Source: Psychrobacter sp. (GTDB taxonomy: Bacteria > Pseudomonadota > Gammaproteobacteria > Pseudomonadales > Moraxellaceae). Taken from it: a stretch of DNA of 5,789 nt. Below are positions 5,788-5,789 of this stretch, one piece after another; position 1 is the stretch's first letter; every line of letters begins with the position of its first letter. The notes below the pieces were generated by a model. The model was not told the DNA's origin and did no database searches. It saw only the letters and a program-made list of their open reading frames with translations. A program made the position numbers and the translations under genes. The stretch spans positions 1 through 5,789 of the forward strand of contig JAHHUJ010000142.1 in assembly GCA_020024075.1 (NCBI GenBank), read 5' to 3'.

Positions 5788-5789
5788 AC

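Larger units (their letters stand above)
5248..5789. other. Long region upstream of hisZ without a convincing gene
   Basis: About 540 bases carry no recognisable protein or tRNA gene. The part nearest hisZ (5281-5338) is very AT-rich and probably holds the proximal hisZ promoter, but no hexamer pair with normal spacing stands out. Next come CTTGTACAAG, a perfect 10-base palindrome at 5339-5348, and an 18-base near-palindrome at 5407-5424. A candidate minus-strand promoter is at 5530-5558, and short inverted CTGTC/GACAG copies lie at 5590-5611. The right end is a degenerate 14-bp repeat. A 73-codon plus-strand frame (5356-5577) and a 26-codon minus-strand frame (5599-5679) exist, but neither has a family resemblance or a strong ribosome binding site. 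At the extreme right the minus-strand frame from 5787 to a TAA at 5736-5734 is open for 17 codons and could be the tail of an unseen gene, but nothing supports that beyond openness. Confidence 0.5.

Noticed and set aside
5777..5789. The minus strand begins GTTTTAGAGCTAT, which equals the start of the type II-A CRISPR repeat known from Streptococcus.
   Set aside because: Only this 13-base string matches closely; the next bases diverge, there is one copy, there are no spacers and no cas genes, and the string is part of the drifting 14-bp array. Seeing regularly spaced full repeats or a cas9 gene just to the right would change this view.
5248..5789. Possible tRNA or other standard RNA gene in the long non-coding region.
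   Set aside because: No T-loop GTTCRANNC motif with a matching acceptor stem was seen on either strand.

Overview
The window looks like an ordinary chromosomal segment of a gammaproteobacterium of the Psychrobacter/Moraxellaceae type. This rests on the moderately AT-rich base composition, the style of the PurA and HisZ proteins, the hisZ-purA gene order common in gamma- and betaproteobacteria, and a separate HisZ, which implies a short-form HisG elsewhere in the genome. The genus call is inference from protein flavour, not a database match.

Layout, left to right: (1) 1-247, minus strand, the N-terminal part of an unrecognised protein that runs off the left edge, with a 12-bp tandem repeat in its first codons. 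(2) 248-416, a divergent intergenic region with a good sigma70-type promoter for the next gene. (3) 417-1304, plus strand, a DUF815-family AAA-type ATPase. (4) 1301-2368, minus strand, ribonuclease Z; its stop codon interlocks with that of the ATPase gene. (5) 2369-2535, three 19-bp direct repeats and a strong intrinsic terminator for purA. (6) 2536-3825, minus strand, purA. (7) 3826-3921, a short gap with a hairpin. (8) 3922-5217, minus strand, hisZ, probably starting at a GTG with a good Shine-Dalgarno rather than at the ATG 30 bases upstream. (9) 5218-5789, a long stretch with no convincing gene, containing palindromes, a candidate promoter and a 14-bp degenerate tandem repeat that reaches the right edge.

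hisZ and purA probably form one transcription unit (hisZ first) ending at the hairpin terminator at 2463-2495; rnz downstream then needs its own promoter. The pairing makes metabolic sense. HisZ is the regulatory partner of HisG, which starts histidine synthesis from ATP and PRPP. That pathway releases AICAR, which returns to IMP, and IMP is the substrate of PurA on the way to AMP.

I found no evidence of a new multi-gene system. The unusual material is at small scale: three unrelated-period degenerate tandem repeats at gene margins, the interlocked convergent stops, the hisZ start ambiguity with an upstream mini-ORF, and the structured long region upstream of hisZ.
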